Assembly (NCBI GenBank): GCA_031769625.1
Contig: JAUIMM010000135.1
Location: forward strand, 8,607,501-8,671,500
Direction of reading: 5' to 3'
DNA from: Taudactylus pleione
Taxonomy: Eukaryota > Chordata > Amphibia > Anura > Myobatrachidae
Length of the DNA: 64,000 nt
Below the pieces are notes generated by a model. The model did not search any database. It saw only the letters and a list, made by a program, of their open reading frames with translations, and had not been told where the DNA came from. The position numbers were made by a program, and so were the translations under genes. Shown piece by piece: positions 1-13,900 of the stretch (within the stretch, counting starts at the first letter, position 1; every line of letters starts with the position of its first letter).

Positions 1-1020
1 ACATTCTAACATCCATTATAACATTTTAACATACATTATAACATTCTAATATACACTCTAACATCCATTTTAACATTTTACCATACATTATAACTTTCAA
101 ATATACATTCTAACATCCAATATAACATTCTAACATCCATAATAACATTCAAACATACATTCTAACATTCCAATATACATTCTAACATCCATTATAACAT
201 TCTATCATACATTATAACATTCTAACATACATTCTAACATTCCAATATACATTCTAACATCCATTATAACATTCTAACATACATTCTAACATTCTAATAT
301 ACATTCTAACATCCATAATAACATTCGAACATACATGTTAACATACTAACATACATTCTAACATTCTAATATACATTCTAACATCCATTATAACATTCTA
401 ACATCCATTCTAACATTCTAATATACTTTCTAACATCAATTATAACATTCTAACATCCATTTTAATATTCTAATATACATTCTAACATCCATTATAATAT
501 TCTAACATCCATTATAACATTCTAACATCCAATATAACATTCTAATATACATTCTAATATGCATTCTAACATACATTATAACATTCTAATATACATTATA
601 GCATCCATTCTAACATTCTAACATCCATTCTAACATTCTAATATACATTATAACATCCAATATAACATTCTAACATGCATTACAACATTCTAATATACAT
701 TCTAATATCCATTATAACATTCGAACATACAATATAACATTCGAACATACATTATAACAATCTAATATGCATTACAACATCCATTATAACATTCTAACAT
801 ACATTATAACATTCTAATATACATTCTAATATCCATTCTAACATTCTAACATACATTATAACATTCTAATATACATTCTAACATCCATTATAACATATAC
901 CATACATTATAAAAATCTAATATACATTCTAACATCCATTATAACATTCTAACATACATTATAACATTCTAATATACATTCTAATATCCATTATAATATT
1001 CTAACATACATTATAACATT

Positions 1021-1071
1021 CTAATATACATTTTAACTTCCATTATAACATATACCATACATTATAACAAT
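1021..1071 (+). repeat. 51-bp unit variant with ACATATACCATAC
   Basis: From one module C start (1021) to the next (1072) is 51 bp instead of 52. The A-B junction reads ACATATACCATAC in place of ACATTCTAACATAC, which is one base shorter. The same variant recurs many times (for example near 890, 4450, 6980, 9340, 9590, 18065, 34395, 41165, 55970 and 61980), usually followed by ATTATAACAATCTAATATAC. It is a stable sub-type that travels with the larger duplications rather than a scattered error. Confidence 0.85.
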
Positions 1072-1319
1072 CTAATATACATTCTAACATACATTATAAC
1101 ATTTTAACATACATTTTAACATTCTAATATACATTCTAACATCCATTATAACATTCTATCATACATTATAACATTCTAGTATACATTATAACATCTCTTA
1201 TAACATTATAACATACATTCTAACATTCTCATATACATTCTAACATCCATAATAACATTCTAACATACATTCTAACATTCTAACATCCATTGTAACACTC
1301 TAACATACATTCTAACATT

Positions 1320-1339
1320 CTAATATACATTCTAACATT
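1320..1339 (+). repeat. 20-bp short unit (module C plus 8 bp)
   Basis: Two module C copies (1320-1331 and 1340-1351) are separated only by CTAACATT, so the C-to-C distance is 20 bp instead of 52. The same arrangement recurs in corresponding places of the larger repeats (near 13930, 25090, 52410, 58490 and 63170). It is the short extreme of the unit-length range seen here (20, 51, 52 and 72 bp). Confidence 0.8.
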
Positions 1340-4300
1340 CTAATATACATTTTAACATACATTATAACATTCTAATATACATCCTAATATCCATTATAAC
1401 ATAATAACATACATTATAAATTTCTAATATACATTCTAACATCAATTATAACATTTTATCATACATTATAACAATCCAATATACATTCCAACATCCATTA
1501 TAACATTCTAACATACATTATAACAATCAAAAATACATTCTAACATCCATTATAACATTCTAACATACATAATAACATTCTAACATACATTCTAACATTC
1601 TAATATACATTCTAACATCCATAATAACATTCTAACATACATGCTAACATTCTTCTCTACATTCTAACATTCTAATATACATTCTAACATCCATTATAAC
1701 ATTCTAACATCCATTCTAACATTCTAATATACATTCTAACATCAATTATAACATTCTAACATCCATTTTAATATTCTAATATACTTTCTAACATCCATTA
1801 TAATATTCTAACATCCATTATAACATTCTAACATCCATTATAACATTCTAATATACATTCTAACATGCATTCTCACATACTTTGTAACATTCTATTATAC
1901 ATTATAGCATCCATTATAACATTCTAACATCCATTCTAACATTCTAACATACATTATAACAATCTAATATACATTCTAACATCCATTATAACATTCTAAC
2001 ATACATTATAACATTCTAATATACATTCTAACATCCATTATAACATTCTAACATCCATAATAACATTCTAACATTCTAATATACATTCTAACATCCATTA
2101 TAACATTCTAACATACATTCTAACATTCTAATATACATTCTAAAGTCAATTATAACATTCTAACATCCATTTTAACATTCTAATATACATTATAACATCC
2201 ATTATAACATTCTAACATACATTATAACATGGTAACATACATTATAACATTCTAATATACATTCTTACCTCCATTATAACATTCTAACATACATTATAAC
2301 AATCTAAAATACATTCTAACATCCATTATAACATTCTAACATACATTATAACAATCTAATATACATTCTAACATCCATTATAACATTCTAACATACATTA
2401 TAACATTCTAATATACATTCTAACATCCATTATAACATTCTAACATCCATAATAACATTCTAACATTCTAATATACATTCTAACATCCATTATAACATTC
2501 TAACATACATTCTAACATTCTAATATACATTCTAAGTTACATTATAACATTTTAACATACATTATAACTTTCTAATATACATTCTAACATCCAATATAAC
2601 ATTCTAACATCCATAATAACATTCTAACATACATTATAACATTCTAATATACATTCTAACATCCATTATAACATTCTAACATACATTATAACAATCGAAT
2701 ATACATTCTAACATCCATTATAACATTCTAACATACATTATAACATTCTAATATACATTCTAACATCCATTATAACATTATAACATCCATAATAACGTTC
2801 TAACATACATTCTAACATTCTAATATACATTCTAACTTCCATTCTAACATTCTAACATACATTCTAACATTCTAATATACATTCTAACATCCATTATAAC
2901 ATTCTAACATACATTATATCATTCTAATATACATTATAACATCCATTATAACATTTTAACATACATTATAACAATCTAATATACATTCTAACATCCATTA
3001 TAACATTCTAACATACATTATATCATTCTAATATACATTTTAACATCCATTATAACATTCTAACAAACATTATAACTTTCTAATATACATTCTAACATAC
3101 AATATAACATTCTAACATCCATAATAACATTCTAACATACATTCTAACATTCTAATATACTTTCTAACATCCATTATAACATTCTAACATACATTATAAC
3201 TTTCTAATATACATTCTAACATCCATTATAACATTCTAACAAACATTCTAACATTCTAATATACATTCTAAAATCAATTATAACATTCTATCATCCATTT
3301 TAACATTCTAATATACATTATAACATCCACTATAATATTCTAACATCCATTATAACATTATAACATCCATAATAATTTTCTAATATACATTCTAACATCC
3401 ATTATAACATTCTAACATACATTATAACATTCTTATATACATTCTAACATGCATTCTAACATACATTAAAACATTCTAATATACATTATAACATCCATTA
3501 TAACATTCTAACATCCATTCTAAAATTCTAATATACATTATAACATCCATTATAACATTCTAACATCCATTGTAACATTCTAACATACATTATAACAATC
3601 TAATATACATTCTAACATTATAATATACATTTTAACATACATTATAACATTCTAATATACATCCTAATATCCATTAAAACATAATAACATACATTATAAC
3701 AATCCAATATACATTCTAACATCCATTATAACATTCTAACATACATTATAACATGGTAACATACATTATAACATTCTAATATACATTCTAACATCCATTA
3801 TAACATTCTAACATACATTATAACATTAAAAAATACATTCTAACATCCATTATAACATTCTAACATACATAATAACATTCTAACATACATTCTAACATTC
3901 TAATATACATTCTAACATCCATAATAACATTCTAACATACATGCTAACATTTTAACATACATTCTAACATTCTAATATACATTTTAACATCCATTATAAC
4001 ATTCTAACATCCATTCTAACATTCTAATATACATTCTAACATCAATTATAACATTCTAACATCCACTTTAATGTTCTAATATACATTCTAACATCCATTA
4101 TAATATTCTAACATCCATTATAACATTCTAACACCCAATATAACATTCTAATATACATTCTAACATGCATTCTAACATACATTATAACATTCTAATATAC
4201 ATTATAGCATCCATTCTAACATTCTAACATCCATTCTAACATTCTAATATACATTATAACATCCAATATAACATTGTAACATGCATTACAACATTCTAAT

Positions 4301-4721
4301 ATACATTCTAATATCCATTATAACATTCGAACATGCAATATAACATTCTAACATACATTATAACAATCTAATATACATTACAACATCCATTATAACATTC
4401 TAACATACATTATAACATTCTAATATACATTCTAATATCCATTCTAACATATACCATACATTATAACAATCTAATATACATTCCAACATCCATTATAACA
4501 TTTTAATATACATTTTAACATTCTAATATACATACTAACATCCATTATAACATTCTATCATACATTATAACATTCTAGTATACATTATAACATCTATTAT
4601 AACATTCTAATATACATTCTAATATCCGTTATAACATTCTAACATACATTATAACAATATAATATACATTCTAACATCCATTATAACATATATCATACAT
4701 TATAACAATCTAATATACATT

Positions 4722-4793
4722 CTAACATCCATTATAACATTCTAACATACATTATAACATTCTAACATACATTATTACATTCTAATATACATT
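4722..4793 (+). repeat. 72-bp unit variant with an extra B module
   Basis: The unit reads A (4722-4741), B (4742-4761), a second B with one change (4762-4781, ATTATTACATT) and C (4782-4793), giving 72 bp. Units with a doubled B module recur near 9655, 10400, 18370, 20900, 29410, 31930, 34470, 43270, 46710, 48780 and 56040. They show that the 20-bp module is gained or lost as a block, which is why many larger repeat lengths are not exact multiples of 52. Confidence 0.85.
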
Positions 4794-4845
4794 CTAACAT
4801 CCATTATAACATACTAACATACATTATAACAATCGAATATACATT

Positions 4846-4897
4846 CTAACATCCATTATAACATTCTAACATACATTATAACATTCTAATATACATT
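4846..4897 (+). repeat. Reference example of the canonical 52-bp unit
   Basis: This copy matches the consensus exactly: module A at 4846-4865, module B at 4866-4885 and module C at 4886-4897. A and B differ at one base (C or A at module position 8), and both can be read as a 12-bp core (CTAACATNCATT) plus an 8-bp linker (ATAACATT). Module C is a bare 12-bp core with one change (CTAATATACATT). The unit is therefore 12+8+12+8+12 and looks like the product of earlier duplication of a 20-bp ancestor that lost one linker. That history is inference; the module identities are read directly. Confidence 0.95.
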
Positions 4898-5273
4898 CTA
4901 ACATCCATTATAACATTCTAACATCCATAATAACATTCTAACATTCTAATATACATTCTAACATCCATTATAACATTCTAACATACATTCTAACATTCTA
5001 ATATACATTCTAAGTTCCATTATAACATTTTAACATACATTATAACTTTCTAATATACATTCTAACATCCAATATAACATTCTAACATCCATAATAACAT
5101 TCTAACATACATTATAACATTCTAATATACATTCTAACATCCATTATAACATTCTAACATACATTATAACAATCGAATATACATTCTAACATCCATTATA
5201 ACATTCTAACATACATTATAACATTCTAATATACATTCTAACATCCATTATAACATTATAACATCCATAATAA

Positions 5274-7180
5274 CGTTCTAACATACATTCTAACATTCTA
5301 ATATACATTCTAACTTCCATTATAACATTCTAACATATATTCTAACATTCTAATATACATTCTAAAATCAATTATAACATTGTAACATCCTTTTTAACAT
5401 TCTAGTATACATTCTAACATCCATTATAACATTCTAACATACATTATAACATTCTAATATACATTCTAACATCCATTATAACATTTTAACATACATTATA
5501 ACAATCTAATATACATTCTAACATCCATTATAACATTCGAACATACATTATATCATTCTAATATACATTATAACATCCATTATAACATTCTAACAAACAT
5601 TATAACTTTCTAATATACATTCTAACATACAATATAACATTCTAACATCCATAATAACATTCTAACATACATTCTAACATTCTATTATACTTTCTAACAT
5701 CCATTATAACATTCTAACATACATTATAACTTTCTAATATACATTCTAACATCCATTATAACATTCTAACAAACATTCTAACATTCTAATATACATTCTA
5801 AAATCAATTATAACATTCTATCATCCATTTTAACATTCTAATATACATTATAACATCCACTATAATATTCTAACATCCATTATAACATTATAACATCCAT
5901 AATAATTTTCTAGTATACATTCTAACATCCATTATAACATTCTAACATAAATTATAACATTCTTATATACATTCTAACATGCTTTCTAACATACATTATA
6001 ACATTCTAATATACATTATAACATCCATTATAACATTCTAACATCCATTCTAAAATTCTAATATACATTATAACATCCATTATAACATTCTAACATCCAT
6101 TGTAACATTCTAACATACATTATAACAATCTAATATACATTCTAACATTATAATATACATTTTAACATACATTATAACATTCTAATATACATCCTAATAT
6201 CCATTATAACATAATAACATACATTATAACAATCCAATATACATTCTAACATCCATTATAACATTCTAACATACATTATAACATGGTAACATACATTATA
6301 ACATTCTAATATACATTCTAACATCCATTATAACATTCTAACATACATTATAACATTAAAAAATACATTCTAACATCCATTATAACATTCTAACATACAT
6401 AATAACATTCTAACATACATTCTAACATTCTAATATACATTCTAACATCCATAATAACATTCTAACATACATGCTAACATTTTAACATACATTCTAACAT
6501 TCTAATATACATTTTAACATCCATTATAACATTCTAACATCCATTCTAACATTCTAATATACATTCTAACATCAATTATAACATTCTAACATCCACTTTA
6601 ATGTTCTAATATACATTCTAATATCCATTATAATATTCTAACATCCATTATAACATTCTAACACCCAATATAACATTCTAATATACATTCTAACATGCAT
6701 TCTAACATACATTATAACATTCTAATATACATTATAGCATCCATTCTAACATTCTAACATCCATTCTAACATTCTAATATACATTATAACATCCAATATA
6801 ACATTGTAACATGCATTACAACATTCTAATATACATTCTAATATCCATTATAACATTCGAACATGCAATATAACATTCTAACATACATTATAACAATCTA
6901 ATATACATTACAACATCCATTATAACATTCTAACATACATTATAACATTCTAATATACATTCTAATATCCATTCTAACATATACCATACATTATAACAAT
7001 CTAATATACATTCCAACATCCATTATAACATTTTAATATACATTTTAACATTCTAATATACATACTAACATCCATTATAACATTCTATCATACATTATAA
7101 CATTCTAGTATACATTATAACATCTATTATAACATTCTAATATACATTCTAATATCCGTTATAACATTCTAACATACATT
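5274..7180 (+). repeat. Truncated 2.5-kb higher-order unit, type 3 (block I)
   Basis: Starts at the AACGTTC marker (5274), with CATGG 1,011 bp inside (GG at 6285) and the type 3 sign TCTAACATGCTTTC near 5980. It follows the type 1 unit at an offset of 2,530 bp until about 7183, where the expected ACAATATAATATAC of 4650 is replaced by a plain unit and the 1,243-bp subfamily begins. The unit is therefore cut before its end. Confidence 0.7.
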
Positions 7181-7199
7181 ATAACATTCTAATATACAT

Positions 7200-8485
7200 T
7201 CTAACATCCATTATAACATTCCAACAAACATTATAACTTTCTAATATACATTCTAACATCCATTATAACATTCTAACATCCATAATAACATTCTAACATA
7301 CATTCTAACATTCTAATATACATTCTAACATCCATTATAACATTCTAACATACATTCTAACATTCTAATATACATTCTAAAATCAATTATAACATTCTAA
7401 CATCCATTTTAACATTCTATTATACATTCTAACATCCATTATAACATTCTAACGTACATTATTACAATCGAATATACATTCTAACATCCATTATAACAAT
7501 CGAATATACATTCTAACATCCATTATAACATTCTAACATACATTATAACATTCTAATATACATTCTAACATCCATTATAACATTTTAACATACATTATAA
7601 CATTCTAATATACATTCTAACATCCATTATAACATTTAACATACATTATAACAATCTAATATACATTCTAACATCCATTATAACATTCTAACATACATTA
7701 TAACATTCTAATATACATTCTAACATCCATTATAACATTCTAACATCCATCATAACATTCTAACATTCTAATATACATTCTAACATCCATTATAACATTC
7801 TAACATACATTCTTACATTCTAATATACATTCTAACATCCATTATAACATTTTAACTTACATTATAACTTTCTAATATACATTCTAACATCCAATATAAC
7901 ATTCTAACATCCATAATATCATTCTAACATACATTCTAACATTCCAATATACATTCTAACATCCATTATAACATTCTAACATACATTATAACATTCTAAT
8001 ATACATTCTAACATCAATTATAACATTCTAACGTACATTATTACAATCGAATATACATTCTAACATCCATTATAACAATCGAATATACATTCTAACATCC
8101 ATTATAACATTCTAACATACATTATAACATTCTAATATACATTCTAACATCCATTATAACATTTTAACATACATTATAACATTCTAATATACACTCTAAC
8201 ATCCATTTTAACATTTTAACATACATTATAACTTTCAAATATACATTCTAACATCCAATATAACATTCTAACATCCATAATAACATTCAAACATACATTC
8301 TAACATTCCAATATACATTCTAACATCCATTATAACATTCTAACATACATTATAACATTCTAATATACATTCTAACATCCATTATAACATTCTAATGTAC
8401 ATTATTACAATCAAATATACATTCTAACATCCATTATAACAATCGAATATACATTCTAACATCCATTATAACATTCTAACATACA
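7200..8485 (+). repeat. Isolated copy of the 1.24-kb subfamily inside block I
   Basis: This stretch matches 10.53-11.8 kb at an offset of 3,329 bp: CCAACAAACATT at 7221 against 10550, CGTAC at 7453 against 10782, and the one-base-short AACATTTAACATAC at 7632 against 10961. A second CGTAC is at 8032 and a changed form, ATGTAC, at 8396. It sits between two pieces of 2.5-kb-type sequence and is absent from the matching place in blocks II and III. Confidence 0.75.
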
Positions 8486-8489
8486 TTAT

Positions 8490-10047
8490 AACAATCTAAT
8501 ATACATTCTAACATTATAATATACATTTTAACATACATTATAACATTCTAATATACATTCTAATATCCATTATAACATAATAACATACATTATAACAATC
8601 CAGTATACATTCTAACATCCATTATAACATTCTAACATACATTATAACATGGTAACATACATTATAACATTCTAATATACATTCTAACATCCATTATAAC
8701 ATTCTAACATACATTATACCATTAAAAAATACATTCTAACATCCATTCTAACATTCTAACATACATAATAACATTCTAACATACATTCTAACATTCTAAT
8801 ATACATTCTAACATCCATAATAACATTCTAACATACATGCTAACATTTTAACATACATTCTAACATTCTAATATACATTTTAACATCCATTATAACATTC
8901 TAACATCCATTCTAACATTCTAATATACATTCTAACATCAATTATAACATTCTAACATCCACTTTAATGTTCTAATATACATTCTAACATCCATTATAAT
9001 ATTCTAACATCCATTATAACATTCTAACACCCAATATAACATTCTAATATACATTCTAACATGCATTCTAACATACATTATAACATTCTAATATACATTA
9101 TAGCATCCATTCTAACATTCTAACATCCATTCTAACATTCTAATATACATTATAACATCCAATATAACATTGTAACATGCATTACAACATTCTAATATAC
9201 ATTCTAATATCCATTATAACATTCGAATATGCAATATAACATTCTAACATACATTATAACAATCTAATATACATTACAACATCCATTATAACATTCTAAC
9301 ATACATTATAACATTCTAATATACATTCTAATATCCATTCTAACATATACCATACATTATAACAATCTAATATACATTCCAACATCCATTATAACATTTT
9401 AATATACATTTTAACATTCTAATATACATTCTAACATCCATTATAACATTCTATCATACATTATAACATTCTAGTATACATTATAACATCTATTATAACA
9501 TTCTAATATACATTCTAATATCCGTTATAACATTCTAACATACATTATAACAATATAATATACATTCTAACATCCATTATAACATATACCATACATTATA
9601 ACAATCTAATATACATTCTAACATCCATTATAACATTCTAACATACATTATAACATTCTAACATACATTATAACATTCTAATATACATTCTAACATCCAT
9701 TATAACATACTAACATACATTATAACAATCGAATATACATTCTAACATCCATTATAACATTCTAACATATATTATAACATTCTAATATACATTCTAACAT
9801 CCATTATAACATTCTAACATCCATAATAACATTCTAACATACATTCTAACATTCTAAAATACATTCTAACATCCATTATAACATTCTAACATACATTCTA
9901 ACATTCTAATATACATTCTAAAATCAATTATAACATTCTAACATCCATTTTAACATTCTAATATACATTACAACATCCATTATAACATTCTAACATACAT
10001 TATAACATTCTAACATACATTATAACATTCTAATATACATTCTAACA
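8490..10047 (+). repeat. Partial 2.5-kb unit resumed after the insertion
   Basis: From about 8490 the sequence follows 6124 onward (offset 2,366 bp; GG at 8651 against 6285) and follows 19739-21294 of block II (offset 11,249 bp; CCGTT at 9523 against 20772; TTCTAAAATAC near 9852 against 21101). It leaves the block II order near 10048, where CATCAATTATAAC and then ATGTAC introduce the 1.24-kb subfamily again. Confidence 0.7.
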
Positions 10048-12710
10048 TCAATTATAACATTCTAATGTACATTATTACAATCGAATATACATTCTAACAT
10101 CCATTATAACAATCGAATATACATTCTAACATCCATTATAACATTCTAACATACATTATAACATTCTAATATACATTCTAACATCCATTATAACATTTTA
10201 ACATACATTATAACATTCTAATATACACTCTAACATCCATTATAACATTTTAACATACATTATAACTTTCAAATATACATTCTAACATCCAATATAACAT
10301 TCTAACATCCATAATAACATTCAAACATACATTCTAACATTCCAATATACATTCTAACATCCATTATAACATTCTATCATACATTATAACATTCTAACAT
10401 ACATTATAACATTCTAATATACATTCTAACATCCATTATAACATTCTAACATACATTATAACAATCGAATATACATTCTAACATCCATTATAATATTCTA
10501 ACATACATTATAACATTCTAATATACATTCTAACATCCATTATAACATTCCAACAAACATTATAACTTTCTAATATACATTCTAACATCCATTATAACAT
10601 TCTAACATCCATAATAACATTCTAACATACATTCTAACATTCTAATATACATTCTAACATCCATTATAACATTCTAACATACATTCTAACATTCTAATAT
10701 ACATTCTAAAATCAATTATAACATTCTAACATCCATTTTAACATTCTATTATACATTCTAACATCCATTATAACATTCTAACGTACATTATTACAATCGA
10801 ATATACATTCTAACATCCATTATAACAATCGAATATACATTCTAACATCCATTATAACATTCTAACATACATTATAACATTCTAATATACATTCTAACAT
10901 CCATTATAACATTTTAACATACATTATAACATTCTAATATACATGCTAACATCCATTATAACATTTAACATACATTATAACAATCTAATATACATTCTAA
11001 CATCCATTATAACATTCTAACATACATTATAACATTCTAATATACATTCTAACATCCATTATAACATTCTAACATCCATAATAACATTCTAACATTCTAA
11101 TATACATTCTATCATCCATTATAACATTTTAACATACATTATAACTTTCTAATATACATTCTAACATCCAATATAACATTCTAACATCCATAATAACATT
11201 CTAACATACATTCTAACATTCCAATATACATTCTAACATCCATTATAACATTCTAACATACATTATAACATTCTAGTATACATTCTAACATCAATTATAA
11301 CATTCTAACGTACATTATTACAATCGAATATACATTCTAACATCCATTATAACAATCGAATATACATTCTAACATCCATTATAACATTCTAACATACATT
11401 ATAACATTCTAATATACATTCTAACATCCATTATAACATTTTAACATACATTATAACATTCTAATATACACTCTAACATCCATTTTAACATTTTAACATA
11501 CATTATAACTTTCAAATATACATTCTAACATCCAATATAACATTCTAACATCCATAATAACATTCAAACATACATTCTAACATTCCAATATACATTCTAA
11601 CATCCATTATAACATTCTATCATACATTATAACATTCTAACATACATTATAACATTCTAATATACATTCTAACATCCATTATAACATTCTAACATACATT
11701 ATAACAATCGAATATACATTCTAACATCCATTATAATATTCTAACATACATTATAACATTCTAATATACATTCTAACATCCATTATAACATTCCAACAAA
11801 CATTATAACTTTCTAATATACATTCTAACATCCATTATAACATTCTAACATCCATAATAACATTCTAACATACATTCTAACATTCTAATATACATTCTAA
11901 CATCCATTATAACATTCTAACATACATTCTAACATTCTAATATACATTCTAAAATCAAATATAACATTCTAACATCCATTTTAACATTCTATTATACATT
12001 CTAACATCCATTATAACATTCTAACGTACATTATTACAATCGAATATACATTCTAACATCCATTATAACAATCGAATATACATTCTAACATCCATTATAA
12101 CATTCTAACATACATTATAACATTCTAATATACATTCTAACATCCATTATAACATTTTAACATACATTATAACATTCTAATATACATTCTAACATCCATT
12201 ATAACATTTAACATACATTATAACAATCTAATATACATTCTAACATCCATTATAACATTCTAACATACATTATAACATTCTAATATACATTCTAACATCC
12301 ATTATAACATTCTAACATCCATAATAACATTCTAACATTCTAATATACATTGTAACATCCATTATAACATTCTAACATACATTCTTACATTCTAATATAC
12401 ATTCTAACATCCATTATAACATTTTAACATACATTATAACTTTCTAATATACATTCTAACATCCAATATAACATTCTAACATCCATAATAACATTCTAAC
12501 ATACATTCTAACATTCCAATATACATTCTAACATCCATTATAACATTCTAACATACATTATAACATTCTAATATACATTCTAACATCATTTATAACATTC
12601 TAACGTACATTATTACAATCGAATATACATTCTAACATCCATTATAACAATCGAATATACATTCTAACATCCATTATAACATTCTAACATACATTATAAC
12701 ATTCTAATAT
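10048..12710 (+). repeat. Tandem run of 1,243/1,295-bp higher-order units
   Basis: Markers TGTAC/CGTAC followed by ATTATTACAATCGAATATAC lie at 10066, 10782, 11309, 12025 and 12604, with spacings 716, 527, 716 and 579 bp. The ACACTC variant at 10225, 11468 and 12763 gives 1,243 and 1,295 bp. CCAACAAAC (10550 and 11793) and AACATTTAAC (10961 and 12204) also repeat at 1,243 bp. The two lengths differ by one 52-bp unit. This subfamily is present in block I only. Confidence 0.8.
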
Positions 12711-13859
12711 ACATTCTAACATCCATTATAACATTTTAACATACATTATAACATTCTAATATACACTCTAACATCCATTTTAACATTTTACCATACATTA
12801 TAACTTTCAAATATACATTCTAACATCCAATATAACATTCTAACATCCATAATAACATTCAAACATACATTCTAACATTCCAATATACATTCTAACATCC
12901 ATTATAACATTCTATCATACATTATAACATTCTAACATACATTCTAACATTCCAATATACATTCTAACATCCATTATAACATTCTAACATACATTCTAAC
13001 ATTCTAATATACATTGTAACATCCATAATAACATTCGAACATACATGTTAACATACTAACATACATTCTAACATTCTAATATACATTCTAACATCCATTA
13101 TAACATTCTAACATCCATTCTAACATTCTAATATACTTTCTAACATCAATTATAACATTCTAACATCCATTTTAATATTCTAATATACATTCTAACATCC
13201 ATTATAATATTCTAACATCCATTATAACATTCTAACATCCAATATAACATTCTAATATACATTCTAATATGCATTCTAACATACATTATAACATTCTAAT
13301 ATACATTATAGCATCCATTCTAACATTCTAACATCCATTCTAACATTCTAATATACATTATAACATCCAATATAACATTCTAACATGCATTACAACATTC
13401 TAATATACATTCTAATATCCATTATAACATTCGAACATACAATATAACATTCGAACATACATTATAACAATCTAATATACATTACAACATCCATTATAAC
13501 ATTCTAACATACATTATAACATTCTAATATACATTCTAATATCCATTCTAACATTCTAACATACATTATAACATTCTAATATACATTCTAACATCCATTA
13601 TAACATATACCATACATTATAAAAATCTAATATACATTCTAACATCCATTATAACATTCTAACATACATTATAACATTCTAATATACATTCTAATATCCA
13701 TTATAATATTCTAACATACATTATAACATTCTAATATACATTTTAACTTCCATTATAACATATACCATACATTATAACAATCTAATATACATTCTAACAT
13801 ACATTATAACATTTTAACATACATTTTAACATTCTAATATACATTCTAACATCCATTAT

Positions 13860-13900
13860 AACATTCTATCATACATTATAACATTCTAACATCCATTGTA
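13860..13900 (+). repeat. 104-bp length difference between blocks I and II
   Basis: Before this point the block I/II offset is 12,710 bp and after it 12,606 bp. In block I, positions about 1171-1274 (containing TCTAGTATAC and the unusual CATCTCTTATAAC) have no counterpart in block II. The difference, 104 bp, is exactly two 52-bp units, so the repeat phase is kept. The block III start at 25050 joins the same sequence (CATCCATTGTAACACTC), so this site was used in two rearrangements. Confidence 0.75.

Larger units (their letters stand above)
2796..5273 (+). repeat. 2,478-bp higher-order unit, type 1 (block I)
   Basis: Delimited by the rare AACGTTC variant (CG at 2796 and 5274). The CATGG marker lies 959 bp inside (GG at 3755). 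Typical type 1 signs are TCTAACATGCATTC followed by ACATTAAAACATTC near 3450-3475. The length equals about 47.7 units of 52 bp because 72-, 51- and 20-bp variants are mixed in. Boundaries at the marker are a convention and not a biological end. Confidence 0.75.
1..12710 (+). repeat. Large block I, about 12.7 kb
   Basis: Position 1 corresponds to 12711. The first rare variants of the window (ACACTC at 53, TTTACCATAC just after, TTCGAACATACATG near 326-336) reappear 12,710 bp downstream. The block contains a 2,478-bp unit (2796-5273), a second unit broken off near 7180, a 1.2-kb-type insertion (7.2-8.5 kb), a further 2.5-kb-type tail (8.49-10.05 kb) and a run of 1,243/1,295-bp units up to 12.71 kb. 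Its left end is set only by the window edge, so the true block may start earlier. Confidence 0.8.

Noticed and set aside
1381..1400. Telomere-like CCTAA
   Set aside because: CATCCTAATATCC gives isolated CCTAA strings as point variants of the unit. No tandem CCTAA, CCCTAA or CCCTAAA run exists.
1640..1670. CTTCTCTAC as an unusual insertion or site
   Set aside because: It replaces TCTAACATAC within a unit without changing the phase and recurs at 14257, 22534, 25419, 26299 and 36097 at higher-order offsets. It is an inherited variant, useful only as a marker.
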